Positions 1 through 7,541 are shown, counted from the stretch's first letter. The stretch is DNA of 12,696 nucleotides from Thiomargarita sp. (GCA_023144675.1 JAGLFE010000022.1:1-12696), one strand, 5' to 3'. Made by a program: numbers and translations. The notes: generated by a model from the letters alone, not told the origin.

Positions 1-357
1 TTTACCTAATTCTTTGGCTATTTTGTCGATTAATCGATCTGTTTTTTCAAATCTTTCGGTAGTTTCTTTAGCTCTTTCGTCAGCTTCTTTAGCCATTTTG
101 TCGATTAATCGATCTGTTTTTTCAAATCTTTCGGTAGTTTCTTTAGCTCTTTCGGTAGTTTCTTTAGCCATTTTGTCAATTAATCGATCTGTTTTTTCAA
201 ATCTTTCGTCAGCTTCTTTAGCCATTTTGTCAATTAATCGATCTGTTTTTTCAAACTTTTTGTCAATTTCTTTAGCTCTTTTATCGGAGGAAATATTCAT
301 TTCAGCTTGTGAAACGGCTAAACCAGCTACAAGTTCTTTTAGTTCATTATCAGTCAT
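1..357 (-). CDS. Tandem-repeat coiled-coil protein, N-terminal part (runs off window)
   Basis: Reading the minus strand from the ATG at 357-355 gives 119 uninterrupted codons to the window edge, with no stop, so the gene is partial. It starts MTDNELKELVAGLAVSQAE and then enters a highly charged repeat built on FEKTDRLIDKMAKE plus ADER or TTERAKETTER extensions, four copies with periods of 18, 25 and 25 residues. Spacing and charge pattern predict a long alpha-helical coiled coil. An AAGGT ribosome-binding site lies 7 bases upstream (365-369 on the plus strand), supporting this start. The opening and the repeats resemble a family common in cyanobacteria and Beggiatoa-like bacteria, where the coiled coil precedes a C-terminal nuclease-fold-like domain. 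That is recalled knowledge, and the C-terminus is outside the window. Function is unknown. The opposite strand of this region is also open but is low-complexity shadow. Confidence 0.8.
   Translation of the reverse strand, partial: MTDNELKELVAGLAVSQAEMNISSDKRAKEIDKKFEKTDRLIDKMAKEADERFEKTDRLIDKMAKETTERAKETTERFEKTDRLIDKMAKEADERAKETTERFEKTDRLIDKIAKELGK
21..262. repeat. Tandem intragenic repeat array (38-base core, four copies)
   Basis: A near-identical 38-base core occurs at 21-58, 96-133, 171-208 and 225-262, with start-to-start spacing of 75, 75 and 54 bases. All periods are multiples of three, so the reading frame of the coiled-coil gene is kept (25, 25 and 18 residues). The difference between periods is 21 bases, i.e. 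one heptad (AKETTER type). Copies differ by a few bases, such as TCGATT versus TCAATT, and the fourth is the most diverged at its end. This looks like recombination- or slippage-driven repeat expansion in a coiled coil, not CRISPR. Confidence 0.85.
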
Positions 358-366
358 TATATTTAC

Positions 367-663
367 CTTAGTCCTAATCTTCCTAAAAAACTTCAAGCTC
401 ATTTTGAACATATATCTGGAAATGAAGAATCTCCTGCAACCCCTGAGGACGTGGATATTCCGCTTGCTATACTAGATGGTAATGGTTGGACTTGGACATT
501 TTTCACTCGCAAGGAAATTATTGAAATGGTTCCGATAGTAAGAGATTCCCTCCTTAAAAAAATGTCTGATGAACCTGATTTACTCGAAGATTGGGAGAAA
601 CTTTTAACCGCCTATAAAGACCAAGAATATGATTGGTTGGTATTCATTTACCCGTTTGGTTGA
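367..663 (+). pseudogene. 5'-truncated gene fragment, unknown protein
   Basis: A plus-strand frame reads protein-like from about base 367 (LSPNLPKKLQAHFEHISGNE) to a TGA at 661-663, about 98 residues. It is acidic with several tryptophans, for example NGWTWTFFTRKEIIEM and YDWLVFIYPFG at the end. No ATG lies between the upstream in-frame stop (340-342) and base 451. The only early candidate is a GTG at 451, but the sequence upstream of it looks equally coding and no well-spaced ribosome-binding site is present. The coding-like text starts right at the 5' end of the divergent coiled-coil gene, which suggests a rearrangement that removed the original N-terminus. I do not recognise the family. 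A short intact gene starting at GTG 451 (70 residues) is the alternative. Confidence 0.5.
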
Positions 664-883
664 TTTCGTGTAGGTTGGAGTGGGTTTACAAATTCCAACA
701 ATGAATGTTGATTAAATAAAGGCTGGGATACCAAATTGTTAAATTTTATTCCAAAATTATTGCCAACAACCTTTATATTGAACTAATGTTCTCAAATATA
801 AACTACTACTTTAGCCGACCCTTTTCCAACGCATTTCAGAACCGCATAAATGTTGTTTTACCAATGTTTTGCAAGATATTATA
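664..883. other. Intergenic region with a degenerate palindrome
   Basis: These 220 bases carry no supportable gene. At 670-699 a GTAGGTTGG box is followed by GGGTTT and CCAAC, allowing a 5-base-pair stem (GTTGG 674-678 with CCAAC 695-699). This resembles a decayed copy of the short GTAGGTTGGGTT...AACCCAAC palindromes scattered in some cyanobacterial and Beggiatoa-like genomes (recalled, not checked). The remainder is AT-rich with no terminator visible for the convergent genes on either side. Confidence 0.35.
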
Positions 884-2173
884 TTACAAAATATGAGTTA
901 ATTCTTTCAAGTCTTTAACAGTTGCCTCTAAAATATGTTTAATATTCTGTGGATAAGATTTTGTTGCCTCTGGTAACCAACATATATCCAAAAGCGCATT
1001 TCGTTGCATTAAATCTTGGCGATTAAAACAACGCCAATAACCTTTTTCTCCCTCATCATGTCGCTTATCTTTTCCATTTGGATCATTACCATACACGGCT
1101 TCAAATGATTTTAAAAATTCTCGGGTAAAAGTGGCATATTTCCCAAAAATAGGTGTATTAGTTCTTAAATCATAAAACCAAACGTCATTAGTAATTTTTT
1201 TCTTATTTATAGGTTTTTGCAGAAAAATAAGATGGGCTAAAATTTTATGCGGGTAGAAAATTCCATGAGGTAAACGCAATACCGTATGAACAATACAATT
1301 ATTTAATAAAGCTTGCCCCGAACCAGTTAAACTCAACATTGCATCAGGAATTATAATCGCCGCTCTTCCACCAAGCTTCAAACTTTTCACTATATATTCC
1401 ACTAAAGCTGATACCATATCTATTTGAAAATAAGGATTAATTAATGTGCTCAATACTAAATCCGCTTCAATAATAGGCAAGTCAGATAATAAATCATTTC
1501 TGCGACTAATCGGTAACGGTTGCAAATAATCTATATCATACAAAATACAATTCATTAATCCAAAACGCTGTTGCATCAAATCAGATTCTAAAGCAACAAT
1601 GCTAGGTTTTTTATCTGTTGAATCTTCATTAATTACTTGCAGATATTGGTCAACACTAACCACAAAATGCGCCATACTAGCACAGGGGTCATAAATTATT
1701 TCCCCAATTTGCGGTTGAGTTAATACTGTCATCATATCAACTAAAGAACTAGGAATAGTATATAAATATGGTTCATTCAACTGAATACTTTTCTTGATAA
1801 CTTGTTGATAAATTTCTCTTAACGCATCAATTGACATTTTATCGGTTAATATTAGTATATTGATGATATAATTTAATTGTTCTATATTTTTTAAATTAGT
1901 TTGGGAATTATGATATAAACCTGCAATCATTGGATGTTGATGCCGTGCTAAAGCACTTAAAATTTTTTGATAATATTGATAACGTTCTGATTTTGGTTTA
2001 TTAATTAAAGTGTTCCAATTCAATTTTTGTGGAATTTCATCTTTCAAATTTAATAAGCTGACGATTTTGATAAATAATAGCCACGTTAAATCGGTTAAAT
2101 AAGCATGAATAGCTATATTTTCAGCCAATAAAAACTGAGCAAGTGTTACTAATTTTTGTGTGATATTTATCAT
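884..2173 (-). CDS. Solitary HsdM-like protein with degenerate methyltransferase motifs
   Basis: The 429-residue product has the layout of a type I restriction-modification M subunit (N6-adenine DNA methyltransferase): an N-terminal helical region (about 1-130), a Rossmann-type methyltransferase core (about 135-320), and the typical tail, with VWFYDLRTN near 331-338 and YGNDPNGKDKRHDEGEKG near 361-378. The motifs that do chemistry are damaged. The SAM-binding motif, normally DPxCGxGGF, reads DPCASMAHF (162-170) with all its glycines gone. The catalytic NPPF/Y reads NPYF (246-249). The usual target-side motif around 301-320 is also altered (LPHGIFYPHKILAHLIFLQK). The frame is nevertheless intact, so this is either a non-catalytic relative kept for another role or a recently silenced enzyme. 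No hsdS or hsdR lies nearby. No Shine-Dalgarno is evident; it diverges from the CBS gene across 52 bases. The homology is confident; loss of activity is inferred from the motifs. Confidence 0.85.
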   Translation of the reverse strand: MINITQKLVTLAQFLLAENIAIHAYLTDLTWLLFIKIVSLLNLKDEIPQKLNWNTLINKPKSERYQYYQKILSALARHQHPMIAGLYHNSQTNLKNIEQLNYIINILILTDKMSIDALREIYQQVIKKSIQLNEPYLYTIPSSLVDMMTVLTQPQIGEIIYDPCASMAHFVVSVDQYLQVINEDSTDKKPSIVALESDLMQQRFGLMNCILYDIDYLQPLPISRRNDLLSDLPIIEADLVLSTLINPYFQIDMVSALVEYIVKSLKLGGRAAIIIPDAMLSLTGSGQALLNNCIVHTVLRLPHGIFYPHKILAHLIFLQKPINKKKITNDVWFYDLRTNTPIFGKYATFTREFLKSFEAVYGNDPNGKDKRHDEGEKGYWRCFNRQDLMQRNALLDICWLPEATKSYPQNIKHILEATVKDLKELTHIL

Positions 2174-2225
2174 GTATGAATATAAAACTACAATTATTAA
2201 ATAAATTTTTAATGGAGATTAATTA
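2174..2225. promoter_or_regulatory. Shared divergent intergenic region
   Basis: This very AT-rich 52-base gap separates the starts of the divergent HsdM-like and CBS genes, so promoters for both must lie here or overlap the coding ends. A GGAG ribosome-binding site (2214-2217) sits 8 bases before the CBS start. No convincing -35/-10 pair could be chosen because almost any window here is TATA-like. Confidence 0.4.
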
Positions 2226-2672
2226 ATGATTACTGTAAAAGATTTGATGTGTAGTGAGTTGCATACATTGCGACCAAAAGATACTATACATAAAGCTAAA
2301 CAATTAATGTTGGATAAACAAATACGTCATATACCTATTTTAGATGAAGATAATCATTTTTTAGGTTTAGTAACTAAACGTGATATTTTAGCCGTTTCTA
2401 TTTCAATTTTAGCTGATATTGATATATCAGAACGTGATGAATTAGAAGAAGGCATTCCAGTTTGTGAAATTATGACTACCGATGTCATTATTGTTAAAGA
2501 AGATACGCCATTAGGTGAAGCAGCTCGTTCTTTGCTGAAACAAAAATTTGGCTGTTTACCAGTTCTTCAAGATGATATTTTAATTGGTATTTTAACTGAA
2601 GCTGATTTTGTTAAATTAGCAGTTTATTTGTTAGAAAAACTGGAACAATTTGAAAAATATAAATCTTTATAA
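2226..2672 (+). CDS. Two-CBS-domain protein
   Basis: The 148-residue soluble protein consists of two CBS domains and little else: about residues 1-57 (ITVKDLMCSELHTLRPKDTI ... GLVTKRDIL) and about 78-138 (VCEIMTTDVIIVKEDTPLGE ... GILTEADFVKLA). Each shows the hallmark V.(D/E)(L/I)M opening and the G(L/I)(L/V)T..D closing strand. Paired CBS domains form a Bateman module that usually binds adenine nucleotides (AMP, ATP, SAM) and regulates a partner; no catalytic domain is present. The start is fixed by GGAG 8 bases upstream. The partner is unknown. It lies between an HsdM-like gene and mrp, with a 170-base gap before mrp, so an operon with mrp is possible but unproven. Confidence 0.88.
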   Translation: MITVKDLMCSELHTLRPKDTIHKAKQLMLDKQIRHIPILDEDNHFLGLVTKRDILAVSISILADIDISERDELEEGIPVCEIMTTDVIIVKEDTPLGEAARSLLKQKFGCLPVLQDDILIGILTEADFVKLAVYLLEKLEQFEKYKSL

Positions 2673-2842
2673 CATAAAAAAACCTTATTAACTTACTCAA
2701 GCATTGAATCTGAATATTAATGCCCTTATTTACTTAGCTTTAGTATATATTGTAGTTTAAAATAATTTATTATAACGAAAAAATAAGCTATTTCTAAATA
2801 TTTATAGTTTAATTTTTACCAAAGCCTTGCAGGAAGATAAAT
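2673..2842. other. AT-rich intergenic region before mrp
   Basis: No gene or clear terminator hairpin is visible. The last bases hold an AGGAAG ribosome-binding site (2831-2836), 6 bases before the mrp ATG. The rest is AT-rich and probably contains the mrp promoter, though no specific -35/-10 can be defended. Confidence 0.4.
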
Positions 2843-3931
2843 ATGTCAGATAAACAGCAAATTGAAGATGTATTAAAACAATATATTGACCCTTATTTAC
2901 AAACAGACCTTATTTCAACTAAAGTAGTTAAAGATATTAAAATTGAAAATGATACTGTAAATATTAATCTTACATTTGGTTTTCCAATTGATGGGTATAA
3001 AGATAAACTTATTGATCAGTTGAAAGCAAAAGTAGCTGTTTTAGAAGGAATTAGTGCGGTTAATATCAAGGTTGAACATAATATTATTGCTCATGCAGTG
3101 CAAAAAGGTGTAGAACCAATTAAAGGGGTTAAAAATATAATTGCAGTGGCTTCAGGAAAAGGCGGAGTTGGAAAATCAACCACAGCAGTTAATTTAGCCT
3201 TAGCCCTTTCAGCAGAAGGAGCTAATGTTGGAATATTGGATGCTGATATTTATGGTCCTAGCCAACCTCACATGTTAGGTGCCCCAAAAAATAAACCTGA
3301 ATCTAAGGACGGTAATTCTCTCGAACCAGTTGTCAGCCATAATTTACAATCAATGTCGATTGGTTTTCTAGTTGAAGAAAATACTCCGATGATTTGGCGT
3401 GGTCCAATGGTTACGCAAGCATTAGAACAGTTATTGAAAGATACTCGTTGGCATAATTTAGACTATTTAGTGATTGATTTACCCCCTGGCACTGGTGATA
3501 CGCAATTAACTTTAGCTCAAAAAATTCCAGTTAGCGGTGCAGTTATTATTACTACTCCCCAAGATATTGCCTTAATTGATGCTCGTAAAGGCTTAAAAAT
3601 GTTTGAAAAAGTTAATGTGCCAATACTTGGAGTAATTGAAAATATGAGTATTCACATTTGTAGTAAATGCGGACATGAAGAAGCTATTTTTGGTGAAGGT
3701 GGTGGTTTAAAAATGGCAGAGGAAACGGAAGTTGATTTTTTAGGGTCTTTACCTTTAGATATTAGTATCCGTAAAAATACTGATGAAGGTAAACCTTGTG
3801 TTGTTTCTGAGCCAGAAGGACGAATTGCGCAAATATATCGAGAAATTGCTAGACGGATTGCGGCAAAATTATCGTTGCAAGTTAAGAATTATACAACTAA
3901 ATTTCCAACAATTAAGATTGTTAATAATTAA
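2843..3931 (+). CDS. mrp: Mrp/ApbC (NBP35-like) iron-sulfur cluster carrier ATPase
   Basis: The 362-residue cytosolic P-loop ATPase of the Mrp/Nbp35 branch carries Fe-S clusters to apoproteins. An N-terminal MIP18/DUF59-like domain (about 5-80) precedes the ATPase. The deviant Walker A, with two lysines typical of MinD/Mrp proteins, is GKGGVGKS (105-112), followed by ILDADIYGPSQPHMLG (131-146). The family signature IDLPPGTGDTQLT spans 211-223. The C-terminal CSKC (C273 and C276) is the CxxC pair that coordinates a bridging cluster at the dimer interface. Length and domain order match the full-length gammaproteobacterial family, with a short extra tail (KNYTTKFPTIKIVNN). AGGAAG 6 bases upstream supports the start. 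It converges with the large channel gene at 4137-7541 across 205 bases. Confidence 0.95.
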   Translation: MSDKQQIEDVLKQYIDPYLQTDLISTKVVKDIKIENDTVNINLTFGFPIDGYKDKLIDQLKAKVAVLEGISAVNIKVEHNIIAHAVQKGVEPIKGVKNIIAVASGKGGVGKSTTAVNLALALSAEGANVGILDADIYGPSQPHMLGAPKNKPESKDGNSLEPVVSHNLQSMSIGFLVEENTPMIWRGPMVTQALEQLLKDTRWHNLDYLVIDLPPGTGDTQLTLAQKIPVSGAVIITTPQDIALIDARKGLKMFEKVNVPILGVIENMSIHICSKCGHEEAIFGEGGGLKMAEETEVDFLGSLPLDISIRKNTDEGKPCVVSEPEGRIAQIYREIARRIAAKLSLQVKNYTTKFPTIKIVNN

Positions 3932-4041
3932 GTTTTTTTGACTATGAAGAAATTTTTTGTATCCAGTGGCAATAAGTTATTTTCCTGAATCTTCCAAGTG
4001 CTAACAATGCTAATATTGGAATAATAATTAATAAGTAATTT

Positions 4042-4120
4042 TTTGGTAGTCCTGAATAATGTAGTAATTTTTCAAAAAATTGTTAGGTATCAAATACATA
4101 ACAAGTTTAGGACTACCAAA
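4042..4120. mobile_element. MITE-like inverted-repeat element (79 bases)
   Basis: TTTGGTAGTCCT at 4042-4053 is matched by its exact reverse complement AGGACTACCAAA at 4109-4120, separated by 55 bases. Inside, ATGTA faces TACAT, and AATTTTT faces AAAAAATT around the centre, so most of the unit can fold as an imperfect long hairpin. A third copy of the 12-mer is at 12678-12689, showing it is a dispersed repeat. There is no coding capacity, which fits a miniature inverted-repeat transposable element or other structured palindrome. A possible AATTT direct repeat flanks it (4037-4041 and 4119-4123), but it overlaps the right terminal repeat and may be chance. It lies just downstream of the large channel gene; there is no U-run after the stem on either strand, arguing against a simple intrinsic terminator. 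Confidence 0.5.
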
Positions 4121-4136
4121 TTTAGATACTAAATAT

Positions 4137-7100
4137 TTACGTACCCTCTTTTAGACCAAAAAATAACTCTATTTTACCCAAAAATTTCTTATAAATAGCT
4201 TCTTGTTCAATTTCTACATTAATCTTAATATCCTGTTTAGCGGATTGAGTTGCCATTTGTCTTCTGGTGAGAACTTTACTAATTAATTCAGAAGCTTCAG
4301 GCTGTTTCGCTAATAACGGCTTAATATCGTCTTTGGTTAATTCATATAAATAAGTATCTACAATCGAAACCACAGTCGCAGTCCGGTCTTCACCTGTTAA
4401 TAAAGCCATTTCTCCAAAGAAATTACCAGCACCTAAACGAGCAATTTCCTTAATATTACCCTCATTAGTTTTAATCCGAACTCCAACTACACCTTCCACA
4501 ATGATAAATAAAGAATCTCCAACATTACCCTGTTGAACGATAACATCGCCTGGACCAAAACGATGACGACGAATCCGTTCACTCAGAAGATTTTTAGCTT
4601 CCTCTGAGAAGGGTTTGAAAATATCAACCTCATTTAACAGAGTAACTGGCTTGGTTGCTTCTTCACCACCGCGTTCCTTAATTCCTTTGAATAAATGCAC
4701 TTCTTGGCGTTGAACTGCTGGAGCAATACCAGCACGATTAAGATGAAACCAAACTCGCATCCAAACATCTTCTAAAATAAAATATTTATTGGCATAATCA
4801 TCTGCACAGAAAGCAATCCAATAAGTCGCCGCCCACTCATTAATTCCAGTCATAATTACCACTGGTTCGGGGTCATTTAGCACCTGATTCGCTGATAGCA
4901 ATGCATCCTGTAAAATCTTTTTGACTCGAGCTGGGGGGTGCATTGGATGTACATAAACCGTTGGCCATAACCAGTAAACGTTGTTAGGATAGCAATAATT
5001 AAGTATTGGCGATTCAGAAGCTACACTATTAGGAATGCTTAATATGCACTGCTTTCTAGTTTTTAATCGGGTAGTACGCCAGGTAATATCAACGATTTCA
5101 CCCTCCTCAAATTCACCAATTTTTACCCAATCGCCCAATCGGAAGGGCTTTTCTATATTAATGGCTATGCCTGAAAATATGTTGGAGATGTTGATTTGGA
5201 TCGCCAAGCCGATTATCATAGCTATAACACCAGAGGTAGCTAAAATACTGGTTAGTTGTTGTTCATAAACAAAGGCAATAATGCCGATGAAGGCGAAGAA
5301 GTAAATTATAAAGGCTAGGAATAGTCGTACAATGTTAGGTATTTGCCGTTTAGTTTTTTCCTCGACTGGTATCCAAATGAAGTTTTCTGAAGCTGAATTG
5401 AGGAGGAAGGCTGGTATAATCCACCACATAATATCAAAGAATTTTATGACTACTTTAATGTTGTACATTTCTACATTTTCAGCCAGCCAATTTATTAAGG
5501 CTACTTCAGTTGCTAATAGCAAGATAAAAGCAATTATCGTTTGGAAGAACCAAAGCAGTTTTGAGATGCCTTTGATTTTTCGGGCGGCAAGTTTTAGTAG
5601 TAGAATACCGATGCTACTGATAATTAATAAGTAATAGGCGTATTGATAGGTGAGTTTCCCACGTAGGGTTAGTTCATTTTTTTTGATTTGGACATCGGTA
5701 TTAAAGCGTGAGTATTCTACAGTTCCACCCTGTGCATTTAGGTATTCTGGATTACCCAAGGAATTTTTTTTAGCTGTGTCTTGGAAAAATCGTATTTGGT
5801 CGATTGACCAGCCAGTGGTTGGACTAAGTACTTGTCCTTTACGCATGCTTTCAAGTACAAAGCTGTGGTCGCCCATTCCAAGAATGTCAGTTACATAAAT
5901 TAAGTTGTTTCTAGTTAAGGTTTTATGATGGAAATTGACACTTAATGTATGCTGTTTATAAGCAAAATAGTTGGAGAAAAAGTCGGCGCGAAAGTTTCCA
6001 TTCACACGATATAATCGGTAACTCATTTGCTCAATTTCTTTTTCTTCAATCAGCTCAAATTTAAGCTCATCGGGGTCAACTGCATTAAGAAATTCAATAT
6101 TTTGCGGGTTGAAATGATTGCCCGACCTAAACCAAATATGAAAGTCTAATTTAAAAGTTAGATCATCATCAATATTACCAATCTCATTTATTTTTAAACC
6201 AGTATAAACTACATTCGTTTTATACATAAATTGGTTGCCAATTTTTAATACATAACCTTCTTTTATCGCTGTTTGCAAATCGGCAACTTCGTTAGGATTA
6301 CGCATAACTTGGAATTGGGTTAAAGCTGAAACTAATTGTTTGTTTTTATAAACTCCAATGGTTACTGGTTTTTGCGCATCTCTATTTTCATCAAAGTAGT
6401 TGAATCCAGTTGTGCCTTCGATAGCATCGTGAATATTAGTATAATTGGCTAAAATATCCCGAATTTTTTGGCGATCTTGTTTAATAGTTTTAGGAGTGCC
6501 AGTGATTTTAGCTTGTTTAATCGCATTGGCTAAGACTAAGGCACTATCATAAGCATAAGCGGCTGACCAATCTGGGTCTTTGTGGTATTTTTGTTGATAT
6601 TCTTCTCTGAATTTTTGCGCCTGTTCGTTGGCAGTATCAAATATTAGCGGAGTAGCTACGTAGATGTCGTTAGTGTAATAGCCTGCATTGGCTTTTTCTT
6701 TGGGGAACTGGTCAAAGCCGTTGACGAAGGTTTGTTCTGAGAAGCCAGAGCCACTAATAATGTAGTTAGGAATAGCTTGGTCTTTGATTTGTTTTACTAA
6801 TGAGATACCGTCGCCAGCTTGGGTAGCAAGTAATATAGCTCCTGCTGATTTATGATTATTCTTAATTTGTTGGACAATATCAGTAAAAAATTGTTGTTTA
6901 TTGTTATCACTTGATTTAAAATCCCATTTGTAAGTAATATCTATATTTAAGTCTTGAGACGATTGTTCAAAAACCGAGGCGAGGTATTGACCATAGCCGC
7001 TATCATCATGAATAATGGTTACTTTGTCCAGTCCTAAAACGGTTTTAACATAATAAGCTAAAAATTGTCCAGAAGTACTAGCACTATAAATATTTCTAAA

Positions 7101-7541
7101 ATACCACTGATTATTTTCAGTAACTTCCTTTTTAACTGAACCAGGTGTAATAGCTGGAATACCATATTTTTTATAAACTTTACCGCCAGTAATGGAACAT
7201 GAACTATACCAATGACCAATAACAGCTAAAACTTTATTTTCTTCTACGATTCTCATGGCTTCTTTTTTAGCGGCAGAATCTTCTCCAGAACAGCTATTTT
7301 TATCATCAAAAATATCTAATTTAAATTTAACATTGTTTTTTCTATCACGATTAAGCTCGTCTAAATATAAATTAATTCCCTGTGTCATTAATTTGCCAGC
7401 CGCAGCTCCATCGCCAGACATAGGTCCAATAAAGGCGATACGTACTATTTGTTTGTTATCATATAACTGATCTTGCATGGCATTCCAAAAGAAGAAAGTT
7501 AAAATAACAACAATAGCTAATACGACAAAGTTTATTCTCAT
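4137..7541 (-). CDS. Giant ligand-sensing MscS-family channel with cyclic-nucleotide-binding domain
   Basis: This 1134-residue inner-membrane protein has the following order. Residues 5-22 are a signal-anchor helix. Residues 31 to about 410 are a type I periplasmic-binding fold like Leu/Ile/Val-binding proteins (IAFIGPMSGDG, then IGHWYSSCS at 108-116 and AITPGS at 130-135). Residues about 435-625 form a second extracytoplasmic beta-rich domain resembling the pentameric ligand-gated channel ligand-binding domain. Transmembrane helices lie near 632-652, 661-683, 694-716 and 736-759. The MscS pore helix and beta domain span about 764-850 (GLAIQINISN, then EKPFRLGDWVKIG and IPNSV), and the MscS alpha/beta cage about 857-950. 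A cyclic-nucleotide-binding domain covers about 970-1090, with phosphate cassette FGEMALLTGEDRTATV (1042-1057), E1044 and R1053 intact. Loops KLAARKIKGISK and VEEKTKRQIPNIVR fit positive-inside topology. C84 and C115 could form the sensor disulfide. Ion specificity and ligand are unknown. Only a weak AAGG lies upstream. Confidence 0.85.
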   Translation of the reverse strand: MRINFVVLAIVVILTFFFWNAMQDQLYDNKQIVRIAFIGPMSGDGAAAGKLMTQGINLYLDELNRDRKNNVKFKLDIFDDKNSCSGEDSAAKKEAMRIVEENKVLAVIGHWYSSCSITGGKVYKKYGIPAITPGSVKKEVTENNQWYFRNIYSASTSGQFLAYYVKTVLGLDKVTIIHDDSGYGQYLASVFEQSSQDLNIDITYKWDFKSSDNNKQQFFTDIVQQIKNNHKSAGAILLATQAGDGISLVKQIKDQAIPNYIISGSGFSEQTFVNGFDQFPKEKANAGYYTNDIYVATPLIFDTANEQAQKFREEYQQKYHKDPDWSAAYAYDSALVLANAIKQAKITGTPKTIKQDRQKIRDILANYTNIHDAIEGTTGFNYFDENRDAQKPVTIGVYKNKQLVSALTQFQVMRNPNEVADLQTAIKEGYVLKIGNQFMYKTNVVYTGLKINEIGNIDDDLTFKLDFHIWFRSGNHFNPQNIEFLNAVDPDELKFELIEEKEIEQMSYRLYRVNGNFRADFFSNYFAYKQHTLSVNFHHKTLTRNNLIYVTDILGMGDHSFVLESMRKGQVLSPTTGWSIDQIRFFQDTAKKNSLGNPEYLNAQGGTVEYSRFNTDVQIKKNELTLRGKLTYQYAYYLLIISSIGILLLKLAARKIKGISKLLWFFQTIIAFILLLATEVALINWLAENVEMYNIKVVIKFFDIMWWIIPAFLLNSASENFIWIPVEEKTKRQIPNIVRLFLAFIIYFFAFIGIIAFVYEQQLTSILATSGVIAMIIGLAIQINISNIFSGIAINIEKPFRLGDWVKIGEFEEGEIVDITWRTTRLKTRKQCILSIPNSVASESPILNYCYPNNVYWLWPTVYVHPMHPPARVKKILQDALLSANQVLNDPEPVVIMTGINEWAATYWIAFCADDYANKYFILEDVWMRVWFHLNRAGIAPAVQRQEVHLFKGIKERGGEEATKPVTLLNEVDIFKPFSEEAKNLLSERIRRHRFGPGDVIVQQGNVGDSLFIIVEGVVGVRIKTNEGNIKEIARLGAGNFFGEMALLTGEDRTATVVSIVDTYLYELTKDDIKPLLAKQPEASELISKVLTRRQMATQSAKQDIKINVEIEQEAIYKKFLGKIELFFGLKEGT

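Noticed and set aside
21..262. Regularly spaced repeats as a possible CRISPR array
   Set aside because: Spacing is in-frame, the spacers are themselves near-repeats, and the whole array encodes a periodic coiled coil.
14..475. A 153-codon plus-strand open frame rich in S, L and V repeats
   Set aside because: It is antisense to the heptad-repeat coiled-coil gene, has the low-complexity look of a shadow frame and lacks a ribosome-binding site; the minus-strand reading has family-like sequence and a good start.
884..2173. A working type I restriction-modification locus
   Set aside because: There are no specificity or restriction subunits in the window, and the SAM-binding and catalytic motifs are degenerate.
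4042..4120. Inverted repeat as a bidirectional intrinsic terminator for the convergent genes
   Set aside because: The loop is 55 bases and no T-run follows the stem on either strand; a third copy elsewhere fits a dispersed repeat better, although a role in ending transcription cannot be excluded.
5035..5898. Three plus-strand open frames opposite the longer channel gene
   Set aside because: They are antisense to strongly conserved MscS and transmembrane segments, with no protein-like sequence of their own.
7255..7470. Plus-strand open frame of 71 codons
   Set aside because: It is antisense to the periplasmic-binding domain of the longer channel and shows no own signals.
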